A stretch of 64,000 nt of DNA from contig NBTC02000002.1 in NCBI GenBank assembly GCA_002082245.2, positions 2,604,001 through 2,668,000 of the forward strand, in the 5' to 3' direction. A program made the translations under genes and the position numbers. Position 1 is the stretch's first letter. Every line of letters begins with the position of its first letter. Source of the stretch: Yersinia enterocolitica. Lineage in GTDB: Bacteria > Pseudomonadota > Gammaproteobacteria > Enterobacterales > Enterobacteriaceae. Shown here in pieces: positions 29,793 through 38,765 of this stretch. Below the pieces are notes generated by a model. The model did no database searches. It worked only from the letters and a program-made list of their open reading frames with translations, and was not told the DNA's origin.

Positions 29793-31148
29793 TTATGCCA
29801 TGCGCTCAATTAGCGTGGTGAGAGAAAGCAGTTTTCCCTGCATCTGTCGGGCAATAAGTTTGAATTCATTACTGATGTTCGAGTGATCTATCACCTGTTG
29901 CCAGAATATATTTGCCAGTTGCTGTGCGCGTTGCCAGTGCAGCTTGCTGATATCAGCAGATAAAGAGATTTCCGGCACGTTGTGGCGCATATTCCCCGTA
30001 CTCGTCGGGGCAAATGCCATTGGCAGCATATCGTAAACTGGCGCTAATGATAGTGGTGTGTTCTCAGGATGCAGAAAGGAAAGGTTACCTTGGTGCATAT
30101 CGGTATTGGCGATTAATTTACCAAATGCCCAGATAACGTTGACCTGCTCTAATGCCGGCGCGGCCAGTAATCCTTTATCGACTAATTGTTGGCAAACTTG
30201 TGGCCAACTGGCAACTGGGTTGCCAACAAATTCGGCATTAACCGCCTCTAAAGAAACTATCCCTAAACGGCCACGCTGCCCGCAGCGATCAAATCGCTCT
30301 ACCTCAAGGAATATTTGCCTACCAACCCCCTGTAAAACCTGACTTATGGCCGCTTTATAACCCCTATTATTCAAGGTGTTAAGTGCAAGCGACTCAGATA
30401 TCAGTAGGTCACCCCAGCGCCGACTATTGGCGTTTTGTGAAGAGGCAGAAAATTTGACAATAACATAAGACGAAGGCCGATCCAGATACCCTGCATAACA
30501 AGTAAATTTCGGTTGTTCGCCGCCCGCAGAAGAACCGACCATTTCACCCGCCAGAGCCTTTTGAGAAAGTTCTGCATAACGAGATAACTTATCTACCGGA
30601 TCGATAGGTATCGCATCAGGTGCTGCTAACCAATGTTGATAACTTTGTTGTCCAATCAATATATTGCCATTCATATCATCGGCCTGACGTGACAGTGCTA
30701 ATAAGATATGGTCTTCATTCCACAAACGAACGTCATCGGTGAGCTGTAACTTACCTGCAACTGACTTCCCCCAAATCCGCCCGAGAAACCCCTGAGGCCG
30801 CATATCAGTCAAATACCACGGCAAGCTATCAAATAGCTGCCATGTATCAGATGCCAGTTGATGTACACAGCACATTTCAGCCGGATGGATAGGATAGAGC
30901 ATCGCGAAATGGGTTACATGACCCTGTTCATCGATACGATATAGCGGAAATGCATGCTCTCTGGCACTATCTCCAGCAATGTACCGCCGCAAGGCATATT
31001 GGGTTGCTTTACCTTTACCTATTTTCAGCACCCTCTCTTTTAACCTGCTTAATTGCCGGGAAACAGTGGGTTGACTGATTGCCATAGCTTGCGCCAGATA
31101 ACTCGCCGTCGCCGGGTTTTGGCGTAATAACGTTTCCAGAGAGAGCAT
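29793..31148 (-). CDS. hipH: HipH/YjjJ-like HipA-family kinase with an N-terminal winged helix
   Basis: HipA-family Ser/Thr kinase fold of 451 residues. Unlike HipBA, the DNA-binding part is fused: residues about 1-50 (TASYLAQAMAISQPTVSRQLSRLKERV) form a winged helix-turn-helix. The kinase part has a phosphate-binding-like loop MVGSSAGGEQPKF, IVKFSAS and the catalytic-type IANTDMHQGNLSF, followed by PVYDMLP, so the active site looks intact. No separate antitoxin gene flanks it. In E. coli yjjJ lies beside lplA; lplA is absent here. Three 12-bp palindromic units lie directly before the start. Confidence 0.9.
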   Translation of the reverse strand: MLSLETLLRQNPATASYLAQAMAISQPTVSRQLSRLKERVLKIGKGKATQYALRRYIAGDSAREHAFPLYRIDEQGHVTHFAMLYPIHPAEMCCVHQLASDTWQLFDSLPWYLTDMRPQGFLGRIWGKSVAGKLQLTDDVRLWNEDHILLALSRQADDMNGNILIGQQSYQHWLAAPDAIPIDPVDKLSRYAELSQKALAGEMVGSSAGGEQPKFTCYAGYLDRPSSYVIVKFSASSQNANSRRWGDLLISESLALNTLNNRGYKAAISQVLQGVGRQIFLEVERFDRCGQRGRLGIVSLEAVNAEFVGNPVASWPQVCQQLVDKGLLAAPALEQVNVIWAFGKLIANTDMHQGNLSFLHPENTPLSLAPVYDMLPMAFAPTSTGNMRHNVPEISLSADISKLHWQRAQQLANIFWQQVIDHSNISNEFKLIARQMQGKLLSLTTLIERMA

Positions 31149-31149
31149 G

Positions 31150-31185
31150 TGAATAGATTCATGAATAGAATGATGAATAGATTTA
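31150..31185 (-). promoter_or_regulatory. Three tandem 12-bp palindromic units upstream of hipH
   Basis: Units at 31150-31161 (TGAATAGATTCA), 31162-31173 (TGAATAGAATGA) and 31174-31185 (TGAATAGATTTA) follow each other without a gap. Each is built on the TGAAT-N2-ATTCA palindrome; the first is perfect. They end 1 bp before the hipH start codon. A fourth perfect copy is at 31238-31249. I infer an operator, probably for the fused HTH of HipH. Confidence 0.6.
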
Positions 31186-31244
31186 TAGCGCTAATTATCT
31201 GATGTGTAAAGAAACCTATTTTTTCTGGCAGATTTTATGAATAG

Positions 31245-31274
31245 ATTCAGCGGCAGAAATCGCTGCCGCTGAAT
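31245..31274 (-). terminator. Hairpin after deoD
   Basis: ATTCAGCGGCAG (31245-31256) pairs perfectly with CTGCCGCTGAAT (31263-31274) around a six-base loop, 21 bp after the deoD stop. It has no strong T-run on the minus strand, so termination may be partial. Its stem overlaps the fourth TGAATAGATTCA unit. Confidence 0.6.
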
Positions 31275-31294
31275 AGAGGGAAGCAGAGACGGGA

Positions 31295-32014
31295 TTACTT
31301 CTGATCGCCCAACAACACCGATTCTAATGCAATTTCAATCATGTCATTGAAGGTGGTCTGGCGCTCCGCAGCGGTGGTTTGCTCACCGGTACGGATATGG
31401 TCAGAAACAGTACAGATGGTCAGGGCTTTAGCACCGAACTCCGCGGCAACGCCGTAGATACCGGCCGCTTCCATTTCCACGCCCAGAATGCCGTATTTTT
31501 CCATCACATCAAACATTTGCGGGTCTGGCGTGTAGAACAGGTCAGCAGAGAAGAGGTTACCTACACGGACGTCGATACCTTTCGCTTTTGCCGCATCCAC
31601 TGCATTGCGGGTCATTTCAAAGTCAGCAATCGCTGCATAGTCGTGATCTTTAAAGCGCATACGGTTTACTTTGGAGTCGGTACAAGCCCCCATGCCGATC
31701 ACCACATCACGCAGTTTCACATCGGCGCGAACCGCACCACATGAACCGACACGAATGATTTTTTTCACGCCAAAATCAGTGATCAGTTCTTTGGCGTAAA
31801 TGGAGCAGGACGGGATACCCATACCGTGGCCCATTACAGAGATTTTGCGGCCTTTATAAGTACCGGTGAAGCCCAACATGCCACGCACATTGTTCACTTC
31901 GCGCACGTCTTGCAGGAAGGTTTCGGCGATAAATTTCGCACGCAGTGGATCCCCTGGCATTAATACAACGTCAGCGAAATCACCCATTTCAGCATTAATA
32001 TGTGGCGTTGCCAT
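31295..32014 (-). CDS. deoD: DeoD, purine nucleoside phosphorylase
   Basis: Hexameric phosphorylase that splits purine (deoxy)nucleosides into base and (deoxy)ribose 1-phosphate. [13 protein letters not shown], the [16 protein letters not shown] phosphate/nucleoside pocket and [10 protein letters not shown] match the family. The start at 32014 ([11 protein letters not shown]) gives 239 residues and has AAGGA at suitable distance. It is the last gene of deoCABD, separated from deoB by about 220 bp that contain a dispersed repeat. Confidence 0.97.
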   Translation of the reverse strand: MATPHINAEMGDFADVVLMPGDPLRAKFIAETFLQDVREVNNVRGMLGFTGTYKGRKISVMGHGMGIPSCSIYAKELITDFGVKKIIRVGSCGAVRADVKLRDVVIGMGACTDSKVNRMRFKDHDYAAIADFEMTRNAVDAAKAKGIDVRVGNLFSADLFYTPDPQMFDVMEKYGILGVEMEAAGIYGVAAEFGAKALTICTVSDHIRTGEQTTAAERQTTFNDMIEIALESVLLGDQK

Positions 32015-32128
32015 AATCACTTTCCTTAAAAATCAGAGAATTAAAATTTATATTACTGAGCTGTTTTTAAGTTTGAACTACTTTGCACAGTTCAGAGAAA
32101 ATCAGCCATCGCCAGCGTAGATGAGCAC

Positions 32129-32229
32129 CGACAGTTTAGGCACGGCCAGCGCACAGCCCCCGGAGCGTACACGCAGTACGTGAGGAGGGCGAGCACTGCC
32201 CGGGTTCAAAATGGCACGCTCAGCTTAGC
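32129..32229 (+). repeat. Dispersed repeat, short subtype, between deoB and deoD
   Basis: It shares the GACAGTTTAGG...GCGCACAG, CGGAGCGTACACGCAGTACG, GTGAGG and GAGCACTGCCC blocks with the other copies but lacks the inner ATGACG...TCATGG insertion. It lies inside the deo operon, between deoB and deoD. Confidence 0.75.
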
Positions 32230-32237
32230 TGAATGAC

Positions 32238-33461
32238 TTAAAGCATATTCTTACCGTAATCCATTGGGGATAGATTGAAATATGTCGCTACCGTCTGCCC
32301 AATATCAGCAAAGGTCTCACGATGCCCCAGCGATCCCGGTTTGACTTTCGGGCCGTAAACCAAGACCGGAATGTGCTCACGGGTATGGTCAGTGCCCGGC
32401 CAGGTTGGGTCACAACCGTGGTCAGCCGTCAGGATCATGATGTCATCCTCTTTTACCAGCGCCATCAACTCAGGCAGGCGGCGGTCGAACAGTTCCAATG
32501 CAGCAGCATAACCAGCAACGTCGCGACGGTGACCGTAAGAAGAGTCAAAATCCACAAAGTTAGTGAACACGATAGTGTTATCACCGGCTTTCTTCATTTC
32601 TTCTATCGTGGCATCAAATAGCGCATCCAGACCGGTGGCTTTCACTTTCTGAGTGATACCCACATGCGCATAGATATCGGCGATTTTACCGATAGAAACC
32701 ACTTCCCCCCCCTTCTCATCCACCAGTTTTTTCAACATGGTTGGCGCTGGCGGTTCAACGGCCAGATCATGGCGGTTACCGGTGCGTTGGAAGTTACCCG
32801 GCTTGTCACCAATAAACGGACGCGCAATCACACGGCCAATATTGTAGCCACCTTCGGTCAGTTCTTCGCGGGCAATTTCACACAGCTCATACAAGCGATC
32901 CAGGCCAAAAGTTTCTTCGTGGCAGGCAATCTGGAACACCGAGTCCGCCGAGGTATAGAAAATCGGTTTGCCGGTTTTCATATGCTCTTCACCCAATTGG
33001 TCAAGGATAACGGTCCCACTTGAGTGACAGTTACCCAGATAACCCGGCAGGTTGGCCCGTTTTACCAGTTTATCCAACAGTTCCTGTGGGAAACTGTTTT
33101 CGACATCACTGAAGTAACCCCAGTCAAACAGCACCGGCACCCCCGCAATCTCCCAGTGGCCTGACGGTGTATCTTTACCGGAGGATAACTCACTGGCATA
33201 ACCATAGGCACCAATGATGTCTGCATTCTTATCCAGCCCAACTGGGAATTTACCGGTGGACTCTTCGGCAGCTTTACCCAACCCTAAACGACTCAAGTTT
33301 GGCAGCGTCAATGGGCCACTACGACCAACGTTAGCTTCACCACGGGCGCAGACCTCAGCAATGTGGCCCAGTGTATCGGCCCCTTGGTCACCAAATTTGT
33401 TAGCATCGGCGCTGGCACCAATACCAAATGAGTCCAATACCATAATAAATGTACGTTTCAT
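32238..33461 (-). CDS. deoB: DeoB, phosphopentomutase
   Basis: Mn2+-dependent mutase interconverting (deoxy)ribose 1- and 5-phosphates; alkaline-phosphatase superfamily. The N-terminal metal site [12 protein letters not shown] and the C-terminal [24 protein letters not shown] motif are intact. The start at 33461 (MKRTFIMVL) has AGGAG and gives 407 residues. The upstream in-frame extension reads through the spacer and is rejected. Confidence 0.97.
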   Translation of the reverse strand: MKRTFIMVLDSFGIGASADANKFGDQGADTLGHIAEVCARGEANVGRSGPLTLPNLSRLGLGKAAEESTGKFPVGLDKNADIIGAYGYASELSSGKDTPSGHWEIAGVPVLFDWGYFSDVENSFPQELLDKLVKRANLPGYLGNCHSSGTVILDQLGEEHMKTGKPIFYTSADSVFQIACHEETFGLDRLYELCEIAREELTEGGYNIGRVIARPFIGDKPGNFQRTGNRHDLAVEPPAPTMLKKLVDEKGGEVVSIGKIADIYAHVGITQKVKATGLDALFDATIEEMKKAGDNTIVFTNFVDFDSSYGHRRDVAGYAAALELFDRRLPELMALVKEDDIMILTADHGCDPTWPGTDHTREHIPVLVYGPKVKPGSLGHRETFADIGQTVATYFNLSPMDYGKNML

Positions 33462-33586
33462 TATTTTCTCCTGCGTGGGTTCACGCTCTGGGGCAGCTAC
33501 GTTCATTTGCTCCCCCATGTAATTAATCTGTTTTTGCTAACATTTGCCGTCGAAAGCAAATAGCGTCAATAACAAAAGTATGGCGT

Positions 33587-34909
33587 TTATTCAGTAATAC
33601 GGCGATAGATAACCGGTGTTTCTTCCGGCGCTTTGTCACCCAAGGTGATCGCCGCACGTAGTGCGTCTGCTGCCTGCTGCCAGTCGTCTTCGTTATTGGC
33701 ATGAATCACCGCTAATGGCTGCTGGCCATCAACACCAGTCCCCAGACGTGCCATTTCAGTGATACCAACACTGTAATCAATAGGATCAGTTGCCCGCCGA
33801 CGACCACCGCCGAGGGAAACCACCGCCATACCCAGCGCACGGGTATCCATCGCGGTAACAATGCCGGCTCGTTCAGCAAAGACCGGTTTGCTCAGCGTGG
33901 CTACCGGCAGGTAGCTGTCATAGCGCTCAACGAAATCACTTGGGCCTTTTTGCGCCGCCACCATGCGACCAAAGAGTTCTGCTGCTTTACCGTTATCCAG
34001 CACCGCCTGTAACTTGGATCTGGCGTCAGCATCATCTTGCGCCAAACCACCTGATAACAGCATCTCAACGCACAGCGCCATCGTCACTTCTAACAAGCGT
34101 GGATTACGATATTCACCCGTCAGGAAGCGCACCGCTTCTCGCACTTCAACCGCATTACCGGCGCTGGAAGCCAACACCTGATTCATATCAGTCAATAGTG
34201 CCGTCGTTTTACAACCCGCGCCGTTAGCCACACTGACAATGGCCTGTGCTAAATCGGCAGATAGTTGATATGTCGGCATAAAAGCACCAGAACCCACCTT
34301 CACATCCATCACCAACGCATCCAGCCCCTCAGCCAGTTTCTTCGCCAAAATAGAAGCGGTAATCAGTGGAATGGAATCTACAGTGGCGGTGATATCACGG
34401 GTAGCGTAGAAACGTTTATCTGCCGGTGCTAATGAGCTGGTTTGACCAATGATGGCGACACCGACGTCCTGAATGATTTTACGGAACGCATTATCATCGG
34501 GGAAAATATCAAAACCGGGTATAGCTTCCAGTTTGTCCAAGGTTCCGCCGGTATGGCCCAAGCCACGGCCAGAAATCATCGGCACATAGCCACCACAGGC
34601 TGCGACCATCGGGCCGAGCATCAGTGATGTCACATCACCCACGCCACCGGTAGAGTGTTTATCCACGATGGGGCCGTTTAGATTAAGGCTCTGCCAGTTG
34701 AGCACCGTGCCAGAATCACGCATTGCCATAGTAAGTGCCACGCGCTCCGGCATGCTCATGTCATGGAAATAGATGGTCATCGCCAAAGCAGCAATCTGCC
34801 CTTCGGAAACCACATTGTCGCGGATCCCATTGATAAAGAAACGAATCTCTTCTTCGCTCAGTGGCTGACCGTCGCGTTTTTTACGGATAATTTCTTGTGC
34901 CAGAAACAC
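33587..34909 (-). CDS. deoA: DeoA, thymidine phosphorylase
   Basis: Phosphorylase converting thymidine/deoxyuridine to base and deoxyribose 1-phosphate. The family signature segment [19 protein letters not shown] and [16 protein letters not shown] are present. I use the GTG at 34909, which gives the 440-residue product beginning (M)[13 protein letters not shown] like E. coli (which uses a rare start as well) and has AGGGGGA upstream. The longer frame starting at a TTG near deoC adds 25 non-conserved residues. Confidence 0.95.
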   Translation of the reverse strand: MFLAQEIIRKKRDGQPLSEEEIRFFINGIRDNVVSEGQIAALAMTIYFHDMSMPERVALTMAMRDSGTVLNWQSLNLNGPIVDKHSTGGVGDVTSLMLGPMVAACGGYVPMISGRGLGHTGGTLDKLEAIPGFDIFPDDNAFRKIIQDVGVAIIGQTSSLAPADKRFYATRDITATVDSIPLITASILAKKLAEGLDALVMDVKVGSGAFMPTYQLSADLAQAIVSVANGAGCKTTALLTDMNQVLASSAGNAVEVREAVRFLTGEYRNPRLLEVTMALCVEMLLSGGLAQDDADARSKLQAVLDNGKAAELFGRMVAAQKGPSDFVERYDSYLPVATLSKPVFAERAGIVTAMDTRALGMAVVSLGGGRRRATDPIDYSVGITEMARLGTGVDGQQPLAVIHANNEDDWQQAADALRAAITLGDKAPEETPVIYRRITE

Positions 34910-34999
34910 AGCATCCCCCTGACCTAAATAAGGATAAAAGCCGCACGGCAGGCTAGTCGCCCGCAGCGCATCGGCTAAACTCAATGATTGCGATAATGA

Positions 35000-35797
35000 T
35001 TAGTAACCGCTACTTTTGCTATCACTCTGATGGCCCAGCGTGGTTAATAAGCTGGCTAACAGACTGGATGCGCCAAAGCGGAAGTGGCGGGCGTCGGCCC
35101 AACCCTCACCCATCAATTGATCGGCCAGTTGCAGGAATTGCGCGGCATCTTCGGCAGTACGTACTCCGCCCGCTGGCTTAAAGCCGACGGTTTTACCCAC
35201 ACCTAAATCACGGATAGTGCTCATCATAATACCCGCACTTTCCAATGTGGCATTGACCGGCACTTTACCGGTGGAGGTTTTGATGAAATCCGCGCCAGCT
35301 TTAATAGCAATTTCAGAGGCTTGACGGATCAAGTGCTCTTGCTTTAACTCACCGGTCTCTATGATTACTTTCAGTAATACATTCGCGGCAGCGCAGGCTT
35401 CTTTGCACTCTTTTACTAATTCGAAGCCGACCTTATCATTACCCGCCATTAAGGCGCGGTAAGGGAAAACCACATCCACTTCATCAGCACCATAGGCAAT
35501 GGCGGCACGGGTTTCGGCCAGTGCAATAGCAATATCATCATTGCCATGTGGGAAGTTGGTCACTGTCGCAATACGGATTTCAGGGGTACCCTGCTCGCGC
35601 AACGTTTTACGCGCAATAGGAATAAAGCGGGGATAAATACAGATTGCCGCCGTGTTACCGGCAGGGCTTTTTGCCTGATGACACAACGCGATAACCTTAT
35701 CGTCGGTATCGTCGTCATTCAGGGTGGTTAAATCCATCAAACTCAGTGCGCGTTTGGCATAATCGTTAAGATTCGCGCAGGCGGTTAAATCGGTCAT
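35000..35797 (-). CDS. deoC: DeoC, deoxyribose-phosphate aldolase
   Basis: Class I aldolase cleaving 2-deoxyribose 5-phosphate to acetaldehyde and glyceraldehyde 3-phosphate. The Schiff-base lysine is in [11 protein letters not shown], and the second lysine in [13 protein letters not shown]. The start at 35797 (MTDLTACAN) has GGAGAG upstream. First gene of the deoCABD operon. The promoter region probably lies about 320 bp upstream, where two CRP sites are spaced as in E. coli deoP2. Confidence 0.97.
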   Translation of the reverse strand: MTDLTACANLNDYAKRALSLMDLTTLNDDDTDDKVIALCHQAKSPAGNTAAICIYPRFIPIARKTLREQGTPEIRIATVTNFPHGNDDIAIALAETRAAIAYGADEVDVVFPYRALMAGNDKVGFELVKECKEACAAANVLLKVIIETGELKQEHLIRQASEIAIKAGADFIKTSTGKVPVNATLESAGIMMSTIRDLGVGKTVGFKPAGGVRTAEDAAQFLQLADQLMGEGWADARHFRFGASSLLASLLTTLGHQSDSKSSGY

Positions 35798-35908
35798 AAA
35801 ACTCTCCAACACTATTTCAGCCCCAGCACTTTGCCAGAACTGAGCATCTATTTATGAGCGGACAAAGAGACCGTACCGGTACCTTTGGTGATTAAAAGTC
35901 CCTCTCAG

Positions 35909-35945
35909 TAGGCGTAATTGTTGCAGTCAGGCAAATAACATAGCC
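35909..35945 (+). repeat. Deletion derivative of the dispersed repeat (ends only)
   Basis: TAGGCGTAATTGTTGCAGTC matches the left end of the copies at 27701 and (reverse) 24893. It is followed, after CAG, by GCAAATAACATAGCC, which matches their right end GGCAAATAAAATAGCC. The whole centre is missing. Confidence 0.65.
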
Positions 35946-36152
35946 CTAATGAGAAGGTTCTAAGCTCAATACGTTGGCGAGCGGACTTGGTTCCTTGAAG
36001 ATAGCCCCTATGGGTGGCAATTGAGATCCATCTCACCGCACTAACTACTTGGTCATTGCTTACATCACTGATGCAATGAGACTCCATACACACTTTAGGC
36101 TTTCATTCCGAAAGCCAATAACACTATTTGAACACGTTATCGGCAGCTTAGG

Positions 36153-36168
36153 TGTGTTCAATTTCACA
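36153..36168 (-). promoter_or_regulatory. CRP-like site 1 upstream of deoC
   Basis: TGTGTTCAATTTCACA fits TGTGA-N6-TCACA with one mismatch. Its centre is 52 bp from a second, perfect site at 36205-36220. In E. coli deoP2 two CRP sites lie about 53 bp apart with CytR between them, so this is the likely deo promoter (start near 36117-36120, minus strand). Confidence 0.75.
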
Positions 36169-36204
36169 CTAATCAATAGTAACTTGTAACGAGACGGAAT
36201 TATA

Positions 36205-36220
36205 TGTGATTAGGGTCACA
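36205..36220 (-). promoter_or_regulatory. CRP site 2 upstream of deoC
   Basis: TGTGATTAGGGTCACA is a perfect TGTGA-N6-TCACA site. Between it and the site at 36153 lies a direct repeat GTTAC-AA-GTTAC (minus strand), a possible CytR contact region; the CytR part is a guess. Confidence 0.85.
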
Positions 36221-36323
36221 AAATAACCTAATTTATAGCTTTCTGACCACGATACGCTCACTCGCTTCAAGAATAGCCTATGGGCAGGAATACGCAGTAT
36301 TGTAGGCCTGAACCATAAAAAAT

Positions 36324-36441
36324 TAAGCGTCAGCGGCGCAGACAGTTTGGGTGCGGACAGCGCGCAGGGACTGGAGCGTACACGAAGTAGGTGACAAGTC
36401 CCGAGCACTGCCCAATCCCAAAATGGCAAGTCAAGCTAGCC
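36324..36441 (+). repeat. Dispersed repeat, short subtype, before nupC-like gene end
   Basis: It contains TAAGCGTCAGCGGCGCAGAC, GGTGCGGACAGCGCGCAGG, TGGAGCGTACACGAAG, CGAGCACTGCCCAA and AAAATGGCAAGTCAAGCTAG. It belongs to the same family as 32129-32229, without the inner hairpin insertion, and ends 4 bp from the transporter stop codon. Confidence 0.75.
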
Positions 36442-36444
36442 TAA

Positions 36445-37716
36445 TTATAATGCCAGGAAGAAACCGGCGATCGTCGCACTCATCAGATTCGACAATGTGC
36501 CTGCTGCTACCGCTTTCAGGCCGAAACGCGCGATATCGTGACGGCGGTTTGGGGCCATGCTACCCAAGCCACCCAATAAGATGGCAACAGATGACAAGTT
36601 GGCAAAACCACACAGCGCGAAGGAAATAATAGCCTTAGTGTGCTCGGAAAGAACCTGTAAACCCGCGGCTTTGACTAACTCTTCTGCCTGGAGATACTGA
36701 CCGAAATTCATAAATGCTACGAATTCGTTAACGATAATCTTCTGGCCGATAAATGAACCAGCCACCATCGCTTCACTCCATGGGATGCCTATCAAGTAAG
36801 CAATCGGCGAGAATATCCAACCCAGAATCAACTCTAGCGAAAGTTGTGGATAATCAAACCAGCCACCAATCCCACCCAGAATACCATTGAGCAGAGCAAT
36901 CAAGGCGATAAAGGCCAGCAGCATTGCCCCTACATTCAATGCCAGTTGCATGCCGGAAGCCGCGCCAGATGCCGCTGCATCAATAACGTTAGCCGGGCGT
37001 TCATCTTCAGCAATCAAGGTTGTAGCATCAACGTTATCGTGCGTTTTTTCGGTTTCTGGCACCATCAGTTTAGCAAACAGTAACCCACCCGGTGCTGCCA
37101 TAAAGGAAGCAGCAATCAGATATTCCAATGGTACCCCCATTTGCGCATAACCAGCCAATACTGAACCGGCAACGGAAGCTAAACCGCCGCACATTACCGC
37201 AAACAGTTCAGATTGGGTCATGGTGGCAATATAAGGGCGCACCACTAACGGCGCTTCAGTTTGGCCAACAAAGATATTAGCTGTGGCAGAAAGGGATTCA
37301 GTACGTGAAGTGCCCAGCAACTTTTGTAAACCGCCGCCCAATACCTTAATAACGATTTGCATGATGCCAAGGTAATACAGAACGGCAATCAATGATGAGA
37401 AGAATACAATTACTGGTAATACTCGCAGGGCGAATACAAAGCCGCCACCACCAAAAACTTCAAACATTTTGTCAGAAACCAAACCGCCAAAAATAAATGA
37501 AATCCCCTCATTACCGTAGGCGATAACGTTAGCGACTCCTTCTGACATACCGCCCAGAATGCGGCGCCCGATGGGCACATATAATACCAGCGCACCAATA
37601 GCGATCTGGATAATAAATGCACCAACAACAGTGCGGATATTAATCGCCCTATAATTACTTGAAAGAAGTACGGCTATTAATATCAGTACTGCCATTCCAA
37701 CCAGACTCATTAGCAT
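36445..37716 (-). CDS. CNT-family concentrative nucleoside transporter (NupC-like)
   Basis: Inner-membrane nucleoside:cation symporter of 423 residues with about ten hydrophobic helices. The N-terminal, gating and core regions match the CNT family, notably [15 protein letters not shown] (nucleoside/ion site), [13 protein letters not shown] and [20 protein letters not shown]. The sequence resembles the Vibrio cholerae transporter (vcCNT) closely. It sits directly upstream of deoCABD on the same strand, so uptake and breakdown of nucleosides are encoded together. A perfect CRP site lies upstream. Confidence 0.93.
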   Translation of the reverse strand: MLMSLVGMAVLILIAVLLSSNYRAINIRTVVGAFIIQIAIGALVLYVPIGRRILGGMSEGVANVIAYGNEGISFIFGGLVSDKMFEVFGGGGFVFALRVLPVIVFFSSLIAVLYYLGIMQIVIKVLGGGLQKLLGTSRTESLSATANIFVGQTEAPLVVRPYIATMTQSELFAVMCGGLASVAGSVLAGYAQMGVPLEYLIAASFMAAPGGLLFAKLMVPETEKTHDNVDATTLIAEDERPANVIDAAASGAASGMQLALNVGAMLLAFIALIALLNGILGGIGGWFDYPQLSLELILGWIFSPIAYLIGIPWSEAMVAGSFIGQKIIVNEFVAFMNFGQYLQAEELVKAAGLQVLSEHTKAIISFALCGFANLSSVAILLGGLGSMAPNRRHDIARFGLKAVAAGTLSNLMSATIAGFFLAL

Positions 37717-37847
37717 GTCGCTATCCCTAATAGTGAAATCATTAATTAAATTGAAATAATTTTCGGGGGATTATACCGACATGAAGGCGCTATCAAATAA
37801 TCTCTGTCACAAATAAACACAACTAAAAGCAACCGAATCAACGTAAG

Positions 37848-37863
37848 TGTGACGATAGTCACA
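37848..37863 (-). promoter_or_regulatory. CRP site upstream of the nucleoside transporter gene
   Basis: TGTGACGATAGTCACA is a perfect TGTGA-N6-TCACA site, 132 bp upstream of the start at 37716. A half-site (minus-strand TGTGACAGAG) is centred about 46 bp closer to the gene, so a CRP/CytR tandem arrangement is possible. Confidence 0.85.
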
Positions 37864-37928
37864 TTAAAAAGCGAAAATAAAGAGATCACACAAATTATTA
37901 GTATGGTTTGTATATTCCCGGAGGTGAT

Positions 37929-38765
37929 TTAAAGTGGGCAGCTATCGGCGGGCGGTAATCGGAACAAACGTTGACTATTCGCTAACAACTGGCTGGCAAT
38001 CTGTTGTGGCGCTTCAGAGCGTAGCTGACACAACACGCTGAACACATCAGCAGCCCGCTCGGGCCGGTTTGGCTGCCCCTGAAAACCGGCTAACGGCATA
38101 TCTGGCGCGTCGGTTTCCAGCAGTAATGCGGAAAGAGGCAATGCGGCCATGACACTCCGGGTTTTCTGTGCCCGCACATAAGTAATGGTCCCACCCACAC
38201 CAATATAATAACCCAAGCGAATAAATGCCTGCGCCTGCGCCAGGCTACCGGCGAAACCATGTACAACACCGGTGCGCGGCAACGCCGTTTTACGCAGCAC
38301 CGAGGCTAATTGGTCATGGGAACGGCGAGAATGCAGAATAACGGGGAGATCATGCTGTTTAGCCAACTTAAGTTGGGCCTGCAATAGCGCCAACTGGCGT
38401 GGTAACTGCGGCTCATCCATATAAAGATCCAGGCCAATTTCCCCCACGGCCACCAGCTTGTGAGTTTTGTTCGCCAGATAGGATACCAGTGTCGCCAAAT
38501 CGGCCTCTTGATGTTGAGCGATATAAAGTGGATGCATGCCGAGTGCGGCAAAAAGGGGTGGATAGTTCGCAGCCAAGGCTAAAATACGGGGAAAATAAGC
38601 AGCACCCACCGCAGGAACAATCAATTGCCTGACATTCGCCTGAGCCGCAGTGACTAAACTGGCCGCTTCAGCACCACTGAATGGAGGGAAATCAAAGTGA
38701 CAGTGGGTATCGATAAAATAAGCTTTATCGCTAAAATTCACTATCTGCTCACTCACTTCTACCAT
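37929..38765 (-). CDS. yjjV: YjjV, TatD-family metal-dependent hydrolase
   Basis: Putative DNase-type hydrolase of the TatD family, 278 residues. Metal ligands are in FIDTHCHFDF, GEIGLDLYMD, PVILHSRRS, VVHGFAGS and LLETDAPDMPL. In E. coli yjjV also follows yjjU near the deo operon. Here its start overlaps the yjjU stop by 1 bp (TAATG), so the two are co-translated. Confidence 0.94.
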   Translation of the reverse strand: MVEVSEQIVNFSDKAYFIDTHCHFDFPPFSGAEAASLVTAAQANVRQLIVPAVGAAYFPRILALAANYPPLFAALGMHPLYIAQHQEADLATLVSYLANKTHKLVAVGEIGLDLYMDEPQLPRQLALLQAQLKLAKQHDLPVILHSRRSHDQLASVLRKTALPRTGVVHGFAGSLAQAQAFIRLGYYIGVGGTITYVRAQKTRSVMAALPLSALLLETDAPDMPLAGFQGQPNRPERAADVFSVLCQLRSEAPQQIASQLLANSQRLFRLPPADSCPL

